DNA of 64,000 bases from contig JALWGC010000003.1 of NCBI GenBank assembly GCA_027038835.1, forward strand, positions 62,001-126,000, given 5' to 3'. Shown in pieces: positions 42,514 through 50,733 of the stretch. Every line of letters begins with the position of its first letter. The first letter of the stretch is position 1. Origin of the DNA: Helicobacteraceae bacterium. Lineage in GTDB: Bacteria > Campylobacterota > Campylobacteria > Campylobacterales > Sulfurimonadaceae. The notes under the pieces were generated by a model. It did not search any database and had not been told where the DNA came from. It saw only the letters and a list, made by a program, of their open reading frames with translations. A program made the position numbers and the translations under genes.

Positions 42514-43653
42514 ATGAAAACGGTTCGATACATTTATAAAGAGGGAAAGTGGAATGAGCCATTCGATGGCTCTATGGATTCGGAGAATACCCTTGTTTTG
42601 GTTTTCTCCTCTTTGGAGGAGGAAGAGGTACGAAACGAAGTCGAAAAACTGGCACAAAGCTTTCCTACCTCCGTTATGCTTGGGAACTCCACAAGTGGAG
42701 AGATACTCGATGAATGCGAGTACGACGACACGATAGTCGTCGCCGTTACGAAATTCGAATCGACAAAACTCAAACAGCGTACCTGTAAAAAGATAGACAC
42801 CAAAACCTCCTACACTGACGGGGTCGATATCGCCAACGAGCTTTTGGATGAAGGGTTACGGGGTATTTTGGTTTTTGCCGACGGTTTGAGAACGAACGGT
42901 TCGAAATTGACCGAAGGGATGGCGTCGGTTTTGCCAAGAGAGGTGGTTGTCGGCGGAGGGCTCGCCGGCGATAAAGCGAAATTCGAAAAAACGTGGATAG
43001 TCGAAAACGGCATTGTCAAAGAGGGGATTGTGTGTGCGGTTGGGTTCTATGGACGAAACGTTCATTTTCAAGCCGCTTCGAAAGGGGGATGGGACTCGCT
43101 TGGGCTCAAGCGTCTCGTTACCAAAAGCCATGAGAACGTTTTGTACGAACTTGACGGAAAGCCTGCGTTGGATATCTACAAACGCTATTTGGGTGAGAAA
43201 TCGGACGAACTACCTGCGAGCGGGCTTTTGTTTCCATTGGAAATCGAACAGGAAGATACCGACGAAAAGGTGGTTCGAACCGTTTTGGCGGTGAATGAAG
43301 AGGAAAAGTCGATCACCTTCGCAGGGGATATACCGCAAAACAGATACGTTACGTTTATGAAAGCGAATTTCAACCGCCTTATCGGAGGTGCGGAAGAATC
43401 GGCACAGAAGATACGTTTTGAAAACTACGACGACCAAGAGGTGTTGTGTGTCGCTATTAGCTGTGTCGGGCGGAAACTGGTGCTAAAAAGCAGAATTTAC
43501 GAAGAGATAGAAGTGGTCAAAGAGGCTTTGCCTCCAAAAACCCATATAATAGGGTTTTATTCGTACGGGGAGATATCGCCGCTATCTACGGGTGTATGCT
43601 CGCTCCACAACCAAACGATGACATTGACGGTGATTTGGGAAGACGATGCATAA
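42514..43653 (+). CDS. FIST domain sensor protein
   Basis: A 379-residue protein with FIST N (SLEEEEVRNEVEKLAQSFPT, MLGNSTSGEI, VVGGGLAGDKAKF) and FIST C (GFYGRNVHFQAASKGGWDSL, FYSYGEISPLSTG, LHNQTMTLTVIWE) domains. FIST proteins are small-ligand sensors, often for amino acids, linked to signal enzymes. I use ATG 42514, 7 nt after AGGT. Its stop overlaps the next GGDEF gene by 8 bp. Confidence 0.88.
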   Translation: MKTVRYIYKEGKWNEPFDGSMDSENTLVLVFSSLEEEEVRNEVEKLAQSFPTSVMLGNSTSGEILDECEYDDTIVVAVTKFESTKLKQRTCKKIDTKTSYTDGVDIANELLDEGLRGILVFADGLRTNGSKLTEGMASVLPREVVVGGGLAGDKAKFEKTWIVENGIVKEGIVCAVGFYGRNVHFQAASKGGWDSLGLKRLVTKSHENVLYELDGKPALDIYKRYLGEKSDELPASGLLFPLEIEQEDTDEKVVRTVLAVNEEEKSITFAGDIPQNRYVTFMKANFNRLIGGAEESAQKIRFENYDDQEVLCVAISCVGRKLVLKSRIYEEIEVVKEALPPKTHIIGFYSYGEISPLSTGVCSLHNQTMTLTVIWEDDA

Positions 43654-44395
43654 GCTTTTGCAAAGACAACTGAAAAAACTCGGCTTTGAAAACGGTGAAC
43701 TTCCAAAAGGGAGGTTGGAGGAGTTCATAGAGCTTGTCGATACCGCTTACAAAGAAGCGGATGAGGAGCGGGAGTTTTTGGAGCATACACTCCAGACCAA
43801 CTCGCAAGAGATGGCGGAGCTGTACGAAGAGTTGAAGCTCAAATCCCAAAGTGAACTCGCCAAGAGTGAACAAAGGTACAAAGAGCTCGCGACGAAAGAT
43901 ATGCTAACAGGCGTGCTCAACCGGTTTGCTTTTGAAAACGAACTCAAGTATATCATCTCCTCTTCCAAAAGAGCCAAAACGAAGTTCGCATTACTTTTTT
44001 TGGATTTGGACCATTTCAAAGAGGTCAACGACACGTGCGGTCATACCGTTGGGGATAAACTGTTGCAAGAGGTGGCTAAGCGGGTACGCTCACAGATACG
44101 TATAGAAGATGTTTTCGCAAGGCTTGGCGGGGATGAGTTCATTTTGATATTGACCAATATCGATACCAACAAACTGCACAATCTTGTAGATAAAATAGCC
44201 GCGATTTTCCAAGAACCTTGGAAAATAGAAGGGATGGAACTCAAAGTTACCGCCAGTATAGGGGTGGTGGTTTTTCCTGACGATGCCGATAACGAAACAG
44301 ACTTGCTCCGCTATGCGGACAAAGCGATGTACGAGTCGAAATCGCAAGGGCGCAACCGTGTCAGTAGTTTTAGTGTTTTAAAAGAAATAGCGTGA
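43646..44395 (+). CDS. Diguanylate cyclase with coiled coil
   Basis: A 249-residue protein: helical coil at about 1-80, then a full GGDEF domain at about 85-245 (DMLTGVLNRFAF, FLDLDHFKEVNDTCGH, RLGGDEFILI). The inhibitory I-site RIED lies 5 residues before GGDEF. It makes c-di-GMP and is overlapped by the FIST gene, whose product probably controls it. Together with the EAL protein two genes before, a complete make/sense/break set. Confidence 0.92.
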   Translation: MHKLLQRQLKKLGFENGELPKGRLEEFIELVDTAYKEADEEREFLEHTLQTNSQEMAELYEELKLKSQSELAKSEQRYKELATKDMLTGVLNRFAFENELKYIISSSKRAKTKFALLFLDLDHFKEVNDTCGHTVGDKLLQEVAKRVRSQIRIEDVFARLGGDEFILILTNIDTNKLHNLVDKIAAIFQEPWKIEGMELKVTASIGVVVFPDDADNETDLLRYADKAMYESKSQGRNRVSSFSVLKEIA

Positions 44396-44431
44396 ATTTT
44401 TAGTTTTATCGATTTTTTAAAAAAAATTGGC

Positions 44432-44437
44432 TATAAT
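44432..44437 (+). promoter_or_regulatory. rpmE promoter -10 box
   Basis: TATAAT at 44432-44437, about 80 nt leader before rpmE with a ribosome-binding site GAAGGT. No clear -35. Confidence 0.6.
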
Positions 44438-44523
44438 ACGCCCTCAAAATCATCCGCCCCCATACGGATGTAAAAAATATATCGCTTTTCGCACGTAAAC
44501 GAGAAGCATAGAAGGTAAAACAG

Positions 44524-44727
44524 ATGAAAAAAGATATTCACCCGACTTTGCATGAATGCACGGTAACTTGTGCTTGTGGAAACAGCTTTGTAACTAAAAG
44601 CGTAAAAGAGAGCCTTAGAATCGACATCTGTAACGAATGTCACCCATTCTTTACAGGAAGTGAAAGAATGGTCGATACTGCAGGAAGAATCGACAAGTTC
44701 AAAAAACGTTACAACATCCAAGACTAA
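44524..44727 (+). CDS. rpmE: 50S ribosomal protein L31, zinc type
   Basis: A 67-residue L31 with the zinc ligands C-x-C (TCACGNSF) and C-x2-C ([11 protein letters not shown]). The zinc-free paralogue would lack them. It stands alone with its own promoter and is followed by rsmI. Confidence 0.95.
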   Translation: MKKDIHPTLHECTVTCACGNSFVTKSVKESLRIDICNECHPFFTGSERMVDTAGRIDKFKKRYNIQD

Positions 44728-44736
44728 ATCGACGTC

Positions 44737-45549
44737 TTGCTTCGCTTTGTTCCAACCCCTATCGGGAACATTGCGGATATCACCTTCCGCACACTCGAGG
44801 TACTCCAAGAGGCGGAAGTGTTTCTTTGTGAAGATACCCGCGTAACAAAACAACTCCTTTTCATTCTTCAAGAACGATACGACCTGAATCTAAAATCGGA
44901 TATAGAGTTCATCTCTTTACATTCCCATAATGAAGAGCGTTTTTTGCAAAACGTCGATGTCGAAATGTTTACGAAAAACGTCGTGTACCTTAGCGATGCC
45001 GGTATGCCCGCAGTAAGCGACCCGGGCGCGAAACTTGTCGCATTCGCTCAAGAAAACGGTATCGCTTACGATGTACTTCCCGGAAGCAACGCGGTTTTGT
45101 GCGCCTTTGCGGCAAGCGGTTTCGAAGCGACGCAATTTTCGTTTTTCGGATTTTTGCCTCATAAAGGCAAAGAGCGGGAGAGCAAACTCCAAGAAGTGTT
45201 GCAAAGCCCCTATGTGAGCGTTCTTTACGAGTCCCCACACCGTTTGGAAAAACTTTTGGGCGAGATAGCGAAAAAAGACCCAAACAGGACGGTTTTTTTA
45301 GCTAAAGAGCTAACAAAGAAGTACCAAAATTACTTCAAAGGGTATGCCGCGGAATTGCTGGAACAAGTAAGAGGAAAAGTCAAAGGGGAGTGGGTTGTCG
45401 TCATCGAGCCCGCAGCTACTTTGAGCGTTGTCGGTAGCATAGGGGTAGAAGAGATTTTAGAGCTTGATATTCCGAAAAAGCAAAAAGCGAAACTTCTTGC
45501 GAAAATCACACAAAAAAGCGTAAAAGAATGGTATAACGAACTTTTATAG
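44737..45549 (+). CDS. rsmI: 16S rRNA (cytidine1402-2'-O)-methyltransferase
   Basis: A 270-residue SPOUT-unrelated tetrapyrrole-methylase-fold enzyme: starts LRFVPTPIGNIADITFRTL, CEDTRVTKQLL, YLSDAGMPAVSDPGAKLV and YESPHRLEKLL are typical of RsmI. The start is TTG 44737, the first codon matching homologues. Confidence 0.93.
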   Translation: MLRFVPTPIGNIADITFRTLEVLQEAEVFLCEDTRVTKQLLFILQERYDLNLKSDIEFISLHSHNEERFLQNVDVEMFTKNVVYLSDAGMPAVSDPGAKLVAFAQENGIAYDVLPGSNAVLCAFAASGFEATQFSFFGFLPHKGKERESKLQEVLQSPYVSVLYESPHRLEKLLGEIAKKDPNRTVFLAKELTKKYQNYFKGYAAELLEQVRGKVKGEWVVVIEPAATLSVVGSIGVEEILELDIPKKQKAKLLAKITQKSVKEWYNELL

Positions 45550-45592
45550 CCGCTTTACCCTCCGTTTAAAAACTTTTCGATAAAATACACCG

Positions 45593-46276
45593 ATGTTACT
45601 ATATGCCAAACAACCGATTTACTATTTGATAGAGCACCATCCGCACAAAATCAAAACGCTCTATCTCGCCAAAGAGATAGAGAAAAAAGAGTACGCACGC
45701 TTGATGCGACTTGGTTTTGAGATAAAACGTATCCCTAACGAGGCGGCTGTGAAAATGGCCAAGGGAGCGCAGCATCAAGGGTTTTTGGCCGATGTCGAAG
45801 ATGTGCGACTGCATGATTATAGGGAGTTTTTGAAAAAAGACTTCGTTGTCGTGCTTGCCGGTGTTACCGACGTGGGAAATATCGGTTCGCTCGTTCGAAG
45901 CGGTTTCGCACTCGGAGTCGATGCGATGGTGGCGTGCTCGGTGTCGAGTTTGCCGCTGGAGGCGATAGCGCGAGTGAGTACGGGCGCGCTGTTTGACATG
46001 CCTTTTGGTTTGCATAAAAATATCTACGACGTTCTAAACGACCTTAAAACATCCGGATTTACCCTGTTTGGGGCGGAGATGGGCGGAGAAGATATTCGAA
46101 AGATTTCGCCTGCGAAGAAAAAAGCGCTTGTACTCGGTAGCGAGGGTGCAGGACTTTCGAAAAAAGTTACAAGCAGGCTCGATAAAACGGTTTCGATACA
46201 AATGCAACACGATTTCGACTCGCTCAACGTAGCGGTTGCCGGAGCGATTTTGATAGATAGGATGAGAGATGAGTGA
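45593..46276 (+). CDS. rlmB: TrmH family 23S rRNA 2'-O-methyltransferase (RlmB)
   Basis: A 227-residue SpoU/TrmH enzyme: short substrate-binding N-terminus LLYAKQPIYYLIEHH, then the three SPOUT motifs VLAGVTDVGNIGSLVR, ALVLGSEGAGLS and DSLNVAVAGAIL. It matches RlmB (Gm2251). TAAAAT at 45581-45586 ends 6 nt before the ATG, so the message may be leaderless. It overlaps the next gene by 8 bp. Confidence 0.9.
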   Translation: MLLYAKQPIYYLIEHHPHKIKTLYLAKEIEKKEYARLMRLGFEIKRIPNEAAVKMAKGAQHQGFLADVEDVRLHDYREFLKKDFVVVLAGVTDVGNIGSLVRSGFALGVDAMVACSVSSLPLEAIARVSTGALFDMPFGLHKNIYDVLNDLKTSGFTLFGAEMGGEDIRKISPAKKKALVLGSEGAGLSKKVTSRLDKTVSIQMQHDFDSLNVAVAGAILIDRMRDE

Positions 46277-47156
46277 AGAAGCGGACAAAGAGATAAGCCA
46301 AGATTTGGAAAAGTTGCGCTCCATCGGTGCGCAGAAGATTCATCAAAGAACCCATATAGCGCTTAAGAATGTGCAAGCGATTTTACACTTGAGTTTCGAA
46401 GATATCCAAAAAGTGCAACTGATGGGGTTCGTTTCGATTTTGGAGCGGGAATACGGTGTAAATTTGGATGAGGTGCGTCAAAGTGCCTTGGCGTATTATA
46501 AAGAACAAGAGGAAAAAGCATCCTCCCAAGAGGAACCGGAATACAAAAAAGAGCTACTAACAAGCGGTACGAAAGGGAAAAAACCGTTACTTGCTCTTGT
46601 TGGGGTTTTGGTGCTGCTTGTGCTTGCATTTGCGTTGTTCTTTTTTCTCAAAGACTCTTCCTCCGACGATGCTAACGCACAAAAGGGGCAAATCTCAACT
46701 CAATCTACAGTTGAACAAAACTTGAAACCTGATGAAGAATCGTCAGAAAACTCCGAAGCTATCCAAAAGGGGAGCATTGCTCAAGAGGAGAATGCTACAC
46801 TCAAGGGCGCGGACGATGAAAATTTGAGTAAGAACGACGAAAATCTTTCCGTCAATCTCGATGAAACGGCTGTAACACCGACGCTTCGCATCATCCCTAA
46901 AACGAAAGTTTGGGTGGGCTATATCGACCTTGCAAACGGAAAGAAAAAACAAACTGTTACGAAAAACGAACTCGACCTAAACGGTAGCAAGGATTATTTA
47001 TTGACTTTTGGGCATGGGTTTATCGATATCGATACATCCGGAAAACTTCACAGTTTCGAAAAGTCCAAAGGGTTGAAATTTTTGTACAAAGACGGCAATC
47101 TTGAAGAGATAGACGCGCAGGAGTTCAAACGCTACAACAAAGGAAAACTATGGTAA
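46269..47156 (+). CDS. RodZ-like bitopic membrane protein
   Basis: A 295-residue protein: N-terminal helical helix-turn-helix-like part (QRTHIALKNVQAILHLSFEDI), a single transmembrane helix at about 102-122, a low-complexity acidic linker, and a periplasmic beta domain with KVWVGYIDLANGKKKQTVTKN, as in the DUF4115 end of RodZ. Possible cell-shape role; the match is moderate. Confidence 0.6.
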   Translation: MSEEADKEISQDLEKLRSIGAQKIHQRTHIALKNVQAILHLSFEDIQKVQLMGFVSILEREYGVNLDEVRQSALAYYKEQEEKASSQEEPEYKKELLTSGTKGKKPLLALVGVLVLLVLAFALFFFLKDSSSDDANAQKGQISTQSTVEQNLKPDEESSENSEAIQKGSIAQEENATLKGADDENLSKNDENLSVNLDETAVTPTLRIIPKTKVWVGYIDLANGKKKQTVTKNELDLNGSKDYLLTFGHGFIDIDTSGKLHSFEKSKGLKFLYKDGNLEEIDAQEFKRYNKGKLW

Positions 47157-47983
47157 AAGCGGCTTTGCTGGCTGCACTGCTTTGGGTGTTCGCGCTGGGA
47201 GCTTCGAACGAAGAGGAGATGGTGCTTGAGAAAGTGCATTCGATTTTGGAGGAGAACAACTACAAAAGAAACGAAGCGTTTATAAAGATCATTTTTTCTC
47301 CGTATGAAGATTTCGTTACACAAGAGAGAGTCGATTCGCTCAAAGTGGTCGAGACGTTGAAAAAAAACGGCTTGCTCGATCTTTTCTTCGATAAACCGAC
47401 ACGTATCGTTTTGGAGTTCAAAACCAACGGCACACCGCTGTTTTTCGTAAAAATCGTCGGAGATACTCTGCGTAAAATCGGCTATTACCGCTACGTTACC
47501 GATTCGTCGCTGTACGATAACAGCGAATTTGTATGGAGGGTTGCCGTCGTTTCGGAATACGCCGTCGATCCGACGATTTTGCAAACCGAGCTGGAAAAAA
47601 ACGGTTGTAGTATCGTCGATATCTCCAGAAGTTCCAAAAAAGAGTGGAGTTACGTTGTCGATATGCAAAACGCTCATCTCGATGTCGAAGCGCTTCAAAG
47701 CGGTTTCGAAAAAGAGCTTAAACGCTCTTTGTATCCGTATTGGTTCGATGTTTCGAGTATTCGAAAACTGCGGATTGTAAGCAAAGGGAGAAACAGATGG
47801 TATCCCGATATTTCGTTCTACGATCGAAAGCTCCATCTAGTCAAAGTGATTCAGCGAAATAGGCGGATGTTCGATGTGAGTGTAGTTATACCCAAAAATG
47901 CGACATATATCAAGATTTCCGATATCTACACGATGAAAAACATAAAAGATAAAATGGTGCTTCGACCAAGTGGGTATAGATAG
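47150..47983 (+). CDS. Periplasmic protein, unknown, epsilon-type
   Basis: A 277-residue protein with signal peptide MVKAALLAALLWVFALGAS. No catalytic motif recognised. The frame is well kept and overlaps the RodZ-like gene by 7 bp. Sequence is mixed alpha/beta with aromatic-rich strands near the end (VRGRNRWYPDISFYDRKL-like). Confidence 0.65.
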   Translation: MVKAALLAALLWVFALGASNEEEMVLEKVHSILEENNYKRNEAFIKIIFSPYEDFVTQERVDSLKVVETLKKNGLLDLFFDKPTRIVLEFKTNGTPLFFVKIVGDTLRKIGYYRYVTDSSLYDNSEFVWRVAVVSEYAVDPTILQTELEKNGCSIVDISRSSKKEWSYVVDMQNAHLDVEALQSGFEKELKRSLYPYWFDVSSIRKLRIVSKGRNRWYPDISFYDRKLHLVKVIQRNRRMFDVSVVIPKNATYIKISDIYTMKNIKDKMVLRPSGYR

Positions 47984-48049
47984 AGGCTTAAAGCCCATCG
48001 TAAATCTTTTTACGCTAAAATTGCGCAATTTCAATGAGGATAGTGGGAT

Positions 48050-49276
48050 ATGTTTGACGAGATAGTTTTTGACAGAATGGAGAGGCTTCCGAAGTACGTT
48101 TTTGCCGAAATAAACGACATCAAGATGCAGCGCCGAAGAGAAGGGCGTGATGTTATCGATTTTTCGATGGGAAATCCCGATGGTGACACCCCCGAGCATA
48201 TTAGAGCCAAACTCGTCGAGTCCGCTCAAAAAACGAAAACGCACGGTTACTCGAGCTCCAAAGGGATACCGAAACTTCGCCAAGCGATAGCCGATTGGTA
48301 CAAAAGACGCTATGGGGTGGAGCTCGACCCTGAGAGTGAATGTGTCGCGACGATGGGAAGTAAAGAAGGGTACAGCCATCTGGCGTATGCCATCACCAAC
48401 CCGGGCGATGTAGCGGTCGTACCCGACCCGACATATCCTATCCACTCCTATGCGTTCATTTTAGCCGGTGGCAACGTCGTGAAATTCGGTTTGGAGTACG
48501 ATGACGAATACAAACTCGATGAAGACAAATTTTTCGAAAGTCTGGAGCGTGTATTCAAAGAAAACTCCCCTCGCCCAAAATACGTTCTTGTCAACTTCCC
48601 CCACAATCCTACGACGGTAACGGTCGAGCCGGAATTTTATGTCAGACTCGTGGAGATGGCGAAGCGGGAGCGTTTTTACATCATCTCCGACATCGCATAC
48701 GGCGATATCACGTTCGAGGGGTACAAAACCCCTTCCATTATGAGTGTCGAGGGAGCGAAAGATGTCGCCGTGGAGAGTTTCACCCTTTCGAAAAGCTACA
48801 ACATGGCAGGGTGGCGTGTCGGCTTTTTTGTCGGAAACAAAAAGCTTATCGGCGCATTGCAGAAGATAAAATCTTGGCTTGATTACGGAATGTTCACCCC
48901 GATTCAAGTTGCCGCTACCGTAGCGCTTAATGGCGATCAAACTTGCGTACATGAAATAACGCAGAAGTATTACCATAGAGAACAAGTACTTATCGAAGCG
49001 TTTGGCAGAGCCGGCTGGGAGATAAAGAAAAACAGAGCGACGATGTTCGTTTGGGCGAAGATTCCAAAATGTGTCGAGCATCTTGGAAGTTTGGAGTTTT
49101 CCAAGCGCTTACTCATAGAAGCGGATGTCGCGGTGGCTCCGGGGATCGGTTTTGGAGAGTACGGCGAGGGGTATGTGCGAATAGCGTTGATAGAAAACGA
49201 CAAGCGTATTCGCCAAGCGGCGAAAAACATCAAGCGGTTTTTAAAACAATTCGATTGCGAGAACAACAATGGTTAA
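48050..49276 (+). CDS. alaC: Alanine/aspartate aminotransferase (AlaC-like)
   Basis: A 408-residue fold-type I PLP enzyme. Motifs: DFSMGNPDGDTP, YSSSKGIPKLRQAI, NFPHNPTT, SDIAYGDITFEG, and the lysine in SFTLSKSYNMAGWRVGF that forms the Schiff base. This last block is typical of AlaC. Overlaps hom by 8 bp. Confidence 0.85.
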   Translation: MFDEIVFDRMERLPKYVFAEINDIKMQRRREGRDVIDFSMGNPDGDTPEHIRAKLVESAQKTKTHGYSSSKGIPKLRQAIADWYKRRYGVELDPESECVATMGSKEGYSHLAYAITNPGDVAVVPDPTYPIHSYAFILAGGNVVKFGLEYDDEYKLDEDKFFESLERVFKENSPRPKYVLVNFPHNPTTVTVEPEFYVRLVEMAKRERFYIISDIAYGDITFEGYKTPSIMSVEGAKDVAVESFTLSKSYNMAGWRVGFFVGNKKLIGALQKIKSWLDYGMFTPIQVAATVALNGDQTCVHEITQKYYHREQVLIEAFGRAGWEIKKNRATMFVWAKIPKCVEHLGSLEFSKRLLIEADVAVAPGIGFGEYGEGYVRIALIENDKRIRQAAKNIKRFLKQFDCENNNG

Positions 49277-50531
49277 AGTAGGAATTATCGGTGTAGGAAC
49301 GGTTGGAGAGAGTGTCGCCAACATCTTGAAAGAGAACCAAGATGTCATCTCCGCGCGCGCGGGAGCGATGATCGAGGTGAAAAAAGGGGTCGTAAGAAGC
49401 CTCGATAAAAAACGAAATGTCGAAATAGCGCTCACGACTGACGTGAACGAAGTGCTTGAAGATGAAGAGATAGATATCGTCGTCGAGCTCATGGGGGGTG
49501 TCGAAGAGGCGTACGAAGTGGTCAAAAAAGCGCTAAAAAACGGTAAAGCGGTCGTAACGGCGAACAAGGCGCTTTTGGCGTACCATCGCTACGAGCTTGC
49601 CGAGCTCGCCAAAGATATAGCGTTCGAGTACGAAGCGAGCGTGGCAGGAGGGATTCCAATCATCAACGCACTTCGCGAAGGGCTTTCGGCAAACCACATC
49701 GAATCTATCATGGGGATTATGAACGGGACGTGTAACTACATGCTAACGAAGATGCGCGACGAGGGTGCCGCGTATGACGAGATACTCAAAGAAGCGCAAG
49801 AGCTTGGTTACGCCGAAGCGGATCCGACGTTCGATGTGGGTGGATTCGATGCCGCGCACAAGCTGCTCATCCTCGCTTCTATCGCTTACGGTATAGATGC
49901 CAAGCCGGAGGATATCCTCATAGAGGGGATCGAGAATATCACTCAAGAGGATATCGCATTTGCCAAAGAGTTCGGATACGAAATCAAACTGCTGGGAATA
50001 GCGAAAAAAGAGCGTAGCGAAGTGGAACTTCGTGTTCATGCCGCACTTATCAAAAAAGAGGAGATGATAGCCAAGATAGACGGCGTCATGAACGGTATAA
50101 GCGTCGTTGGCGACAAAGTGGGCGAGACGCTTTATTACGGTCCGGGTGCCGGCGGTGATGCGACTGCGAGTGCCGTCATAGCCAATATCGTCGATATAGC
50201 AAGAAGCGGAAAAAGCGCTCCTATGTTAGGGTTCGATCGTCCAATGGAAGGGAAGTTGACACTCAAAGAGAGTGCCGATGTCCATTCCAAATACTATTTG
50301 CGTATCAATGTCAATGACAAAACGGGGGTTTTGGCAAAACTCACAAAACTGTTCGAGCATTACAGCATCTCCATAGAAACCATGCTGCAACGCCCGACAC
50401 AAAACGAAAGCGCGAACCTCCTTATCTCCACCCACTTGGCAAAAGAGAGCGATATTCAGGAGCTGATGGATAAAATAGCCTCGCTCGAATTCGTCAACTC
50501 CAAACCGGTGATGATCCGCATCGTATCGTAA
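49269..50531 (+). CDS. hom: Homoserine dehydrogenase
   Basis: A 420-residue enzyme: NAD(P) motif GIIGVGTVGESVAN, active-site EYEASVAGGIPIINALREG and AEADPTFDVGGFDAAHKL, and a C-terminal ACT domain (about 350-420) for feedback by threonine. Makes homoserine for Met/Thr. Confidence 0.96.
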   Translation: MVKVGIIGVGTVGESVANILKENQDVISARAGAMIEVKKGVVRSLDKKRNVEIALTTDVNEVLEDEEIDIVVELMGGVEEAYEVVKKALKNGKAVVTANKALLAYHRYELAELAKDIAFEYEASVAGGIPIINALREGLSANHIESIMGIMNGTCNYMLTKMRDEGAAYDEILKEAQELGYAEADPTFDVGGFDAAHKLLILASIAYGIDAKPEDILIEGIENITQEDIAFAKEFGYEIKLLGIAKKERSEVELRVHAALIKKEEMIAKIDGVMNGISVVGDKVGETLYYGPGAGGDATASAVIANIVDIARSGKSAPMLGFDRPMEGKLTLKESADVHSKYYLRINVNDKTGVLAKLTKLFEHYSISIETMLQRPTQNESANLLISTHLAKESDIQELMDKIASLEFVNSKPVMIRIVS

Positions 50532-50546
50532 ACAATCTGCAAAATT

Positions 50547-50576
50547 CTATGCACAATATTTTTTTGTTGTGCATAG
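50547..50576. terminator. Terminator after hom
   Basis: A perfect 10-bp inverted repeat CTATGCACAA/TTGTGCATAG with a T-rich loop, 16 bp after hom, then TATATAAAAAA. Strong hairpin, probably a terminator. Confidence 0.65.
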
Positions 50577-50733
50577 TATATAAAAAATTCACTTCACGGA
50601 TGAATTTCATTTTTCATTTTTTCTGTTACTTTTTGCAACATAGATTTGAAAAATAGAAAATATTTGATTCTACTCTGTTATGTTAAAATATGATAATGTA
50701 TAATAAGCAAGAGTATTTTTTTAAAGGAATGAT

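Noticed and set aside
42480-42514. TGGCA... before the FIST gene as a sigma-54 promoter
   Set aside because: The -12 GC element is not at the right distance; the GG lies in the ribosome-binding site.
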